From assembly GCF_014762705.1 (NCBI RefSeq), contig NZ_JABURL010000084.1, forward strand, positions 1 through 64,000: DNA of 64,000 nucleotides, in the 5' to 3' direction. The position numbers and the translations under genes are program-made. Positions 63,301-64,000 of this stretch are shown here, one piece after another. The notes under the pieces are model-generated. The model was not told the DNA's origin. It worked only from the letters and a program-made list of their open reading frames with translations, and made no database searches. This DNA is from Cyclobacterium sp. (GTDB lineage: Bacteria; Bacteroidota; Bacteroidia; Cytophagales; Cyclobacteriaceae). Every line of letters starts with the position of its first letter. Positions within the stretch are counted from its first letter, which is position 1.

Positions 63301-63456
63301 TGTAACGGTCCCTACGCTGGATTCCACCTTTAAGATGCTTACTCCCGGAAGTGGAAATCCTGATTCGTCTGTAACCTTTCCAATGATCTCATTGGATTGT
63401 GCCATCCCGATAAGGGACAAGCACATGGCATAATACAGTAATAAAACTTTTTTCAT
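60376..63456 (-). CDS. SusC/RagA family TonB-linked outer membrane protein
   Basis: 1026 residues. Signal peptide (cleavage near LIGMAQ), a carboxypeptidase-D-like N-terminal domain (about 23-105, IIGKVTDESGFPLPGVSI), the TonB-box-like region DEVVVIGYG (about 101-109), a plug (about 115-225, DQALQGKMAGVNI, NIRIRGIGTFGDNDPLILVDG), and a 22-strand barrel ending in a C-terminal Phe (FMAGLNIKF). It imports glycan oligomers energised by TonB. First gene of the locus; the regulator at 63709 is divergent. Confidence 0.96.
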   Translation of the reverse strand: MKKVLLLYYAMCLSLIGMAQSNEIIGKVTDESGFPLPGVSILKVESSVGTVTDIDGSFTINASTGEVLQFSYLGFKPQRLTVGSGRELNVVLEEDVSNLDEVVVIGYGSATKRELTGATAQVKGEAIEKMNMPRVDQALQGKMAGVNISTNSGAPGGTSNIRIRGIGTFGDNDPLILVDGVIYDAAGLNALNPNDIASVNVLKDGTAGIYGVRAANGVILIETKKGNLGTKPRLDFNAYYGVQQTARKLDLLNAREFAILKNEAYAAGGQALPFNNVELGEGTNWQDAVFQDSPIQEYNLTVTGGSEKTSYSIGGSYFAQEGIVGGPKANFERYNARINFTTEIAPKIKFTNVLLFTREQSSTLPQGGIGSVLYNTINAYPTEPIRVGDRYSYLENVNDIINPLAQMENAYNDSYVNKLVGKEEVEYAINDHFTWTGRAGYNYAMVDAKTFNPLVWYGPGKFANSARNANLDPVLVDVGGLEIERGASVFESRNTFLDYNLETFLNYNRTFAELHRVKGMIGLSLVGNRSEGLNGTGFNIPNNDLNFADISANQAPGGFLNGVGSFQSRQRLTSAFVRGEYDYKQRYLFSAILRRDGSTNFGPNNRIGYFPAISGAWVISDEPFFNAGAIDFMKLRTSFGVSGNDQIGLFRYRGLLNGSATYVFNDLIVNGAAIGNTSNPDLKWETTYQTNIGLDFSLFNNLDFTANYFIKNTKDLLFQPDVSALLGAYGPGGAPPVINAGDVLNRGIELELGYATNRQSGVNFSADYNVTFLKNEVTAVPQGFEFIPGAGFSVGGNVASRFQEGFPIGYFIGYQTDGIFQTQEEIASSPVVQPGAQPGDLRFVDQNGDGVISFGDDTDRTQIGSPIPDMVMGFNLTADFKGFDIGANVYAALGQEIIRNYERQQPFANQLSYTINRWTGPGTTDTYPRLTTGATRNNVFSDYFVEDGSFLRLRNVQVGYTLPLGITQKIGVQYFRFYLAANNLVTLTNYQGFDPDVGSGNPLFAGVDNGIYPQAKTFMAGLNIKF

Positions 63457-63532
63457 TTGATTTAATTTGGATTTACATCAGTCCAAAATTGAGAAATAGA
63501 TTCTTCAATCAGAAAATTGCCTATACAACATT

Positions 63533-63548
63533 ACTACATCAAAGTAGT
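63533..63548. promoter_or_regulatory. Dyad ACTAC-ATCAAA-GTAGT in the susC/regulator intergenic region
   Basis: Five-base inverted repeat ACTAC (63533-63537) and GTAGT (63544-63548). The core TACATCAAA recurs at 63656-63664, and a related TACATCA lies near 63473. Located in the 252-bp space between divergent susC and regulator genes, so a possible operator for the glycan regulator. Confidence 0.35.
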
Positions 63549-63708
63549 TTTTCAGATTTCACAAAAACCCTACAAAAAGAGAATAAATATGGGTTTAAAG
63601 ATATTTAAATAGGGTTTTTAAATACGTTTATACCTTATGCCTTATTTAGCTCTATTACATCAAATTTAAATTGGGTATATTGCATTTACGATCAGATTAA
63701 ATTCCATA

Positions 63709-64000
63709 ATGAGAGCAACTTTGAGCCTCTTTTTTTTATTTTTCCTGACACAACAGGTGCTATGTCAGTCATTGGCATTGCCTTTTACCAGGTACTATTC
63801 CAGTCAGGAATATCAGGGAGGTATACAGAATTATGCGATTACCCAACATGCGAGCGGCTTGCTATACGTTGCGAACAACTATGGATTACTGGTCCATGAT
63901 GGCACCACCTGGAGAAGGTTTTCTCTTCCGAATAGTACCAAAACCAGGCATGTACAGGTGGATGAAAACGGAACAGTCTATGTTTCCGGACAGGGGGAAT
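63709..64000 (+). CDS. Propeller-type regulator of the glycan locus (3' end cut off by window edge)
   Basis: Only the first 97 codons are in view. The start MRATLSLFFLFFLTQQVLCQ is a signal peptide or anchor. It is followed by blade-like repeats of a two-component-regulator propeller: YAITQHASGLLYVANNYGLL then VHDGTTWRRFSLPN and VQVDENGTVYVSGQGE. Such proteins continue into a Y_Y_Y domain and end in a histidine kinase, hybrid two-component or LuxR-type output. The output domain is outside the window. Its place, divergent from susC, supports regulation of the PUL by a periplasmic glycan signal. Confidence 0.75.
   Translation, partial: MRATLSLFFLFFLTQQVLCQSLALPFTRYYSSQEYQGGIQNYAITQHASGLLYVANNYGLLVHDGTTWRRFSLPNSTKTRHVQVDENGTVYVSGQGE

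Overview
The window is an ordinary, gene-dense stretch of a Bacteroidota chromosome, most likely order Cytophagales and close to Cyclobacteriaceae (Algoriphagus, Cyclobacterium or Echinicola-like). The family level is an inference. Signs of the phylum are a SusC/SusD pair, GldE in a mutY-ssb-gldE run, a fused MurF-alanine racemase, DUF2480 and DUF6952-type proteins, a 29-residue AURKAIP1/COX24-like ribosomal peptide, AT-rich intergenic DNA, and several promoters of the TAnnTTTG (-7) type. I saw no rRNA, tRNA, CRISPR array, transposase, integrase or prophage genes.

Layout. 1-3.4 kb: a leftward housekeeping run rpmH-rnpA-S41 protease, then tsaB-DUF2480 (cut by the left edge). 3.5-5.7 kb: M61 peptidase and a DoxX-like membrane protein. 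5.7-9.9 kb: a leftward three-gene unit with an active M16 peptidase, an inactive M16 partner carrying an extra C-terminal domain, and a free-standing paralogue of that domain. 10-14.6 kb: four-helix stress-type protein, PHP lipoprotein, S9 (DPP-IV type) peptidase and a small membrane protein. 14.6-16.3 kb: two unknown exported proteins and a pair of GTACG/CGTAC palindromes. 16.5-23.7 kb: MurF-Alr, an unknown lipoprotein with a Wzi-like outer membrane protein, M28 peptidase and an unknown exported protein. 23.7-28.4 kb: thioredoxin-DUF6952, YjjX, YebC, type II NADH dehydrogenase, a Spy-like periplasmic protein whose start codon lies in a hairpin, and a TIGR04282 glycosyltransferase. 28.8-34.8 kb: gltBD. 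35.1-38.2 kb: mutY-ssb-gldE leftward. 38.3-41.2 kb: HU-TPR protein-COX24-like peptide-RNase G rightward. 41.2-45.8 kb: DUF805, coaX, GNAT, and a vWA/MoxR-type ATPase pair. 45.9-51.0 kb: a double-thioredoxin lipoprotein and an Fe3+-type ABC importer (fbpABC). 51.1-55.6 kb: OxyR, M20 dipeptidase and DsbD. 55.6-56.2 kb: a noncoding tandem repeat. 56.2-64 kb: a polysaccharide utilisation locus with a propeller-type regulator (cut by the right edge) divergent from susC-susD-PKD lipoprotein-GH16.

Themes. Many products act in the envelope: secreted peptidases (S41, M16, S9, M28), TonB-dependent glycan uptake, thiol-disulfide exchange (DsbD, double-thioredoxin lipoprotein) and oxidative stress/iron (OxyR beside the iron importer). 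The beta-glucan locus is the clearest accessory system: GH16 at the cell surface cuts a beta-glucan, the PKD lipoprotein and SusD bind it, and SusC imports the pieces.

No wholly new multi-gene defence or mobile system was found. The least explained signals are the 165-175 bp noncoding repeat at 55.65-56.02 kb, a 43-bp palindrome in front of the double-thioredoxin gene, the start-codon hairpin at 27.24-27.28 kb, the hairpin between susC and susD, and the paired GTACG palindromes at 14.66 and 14.82 kb.
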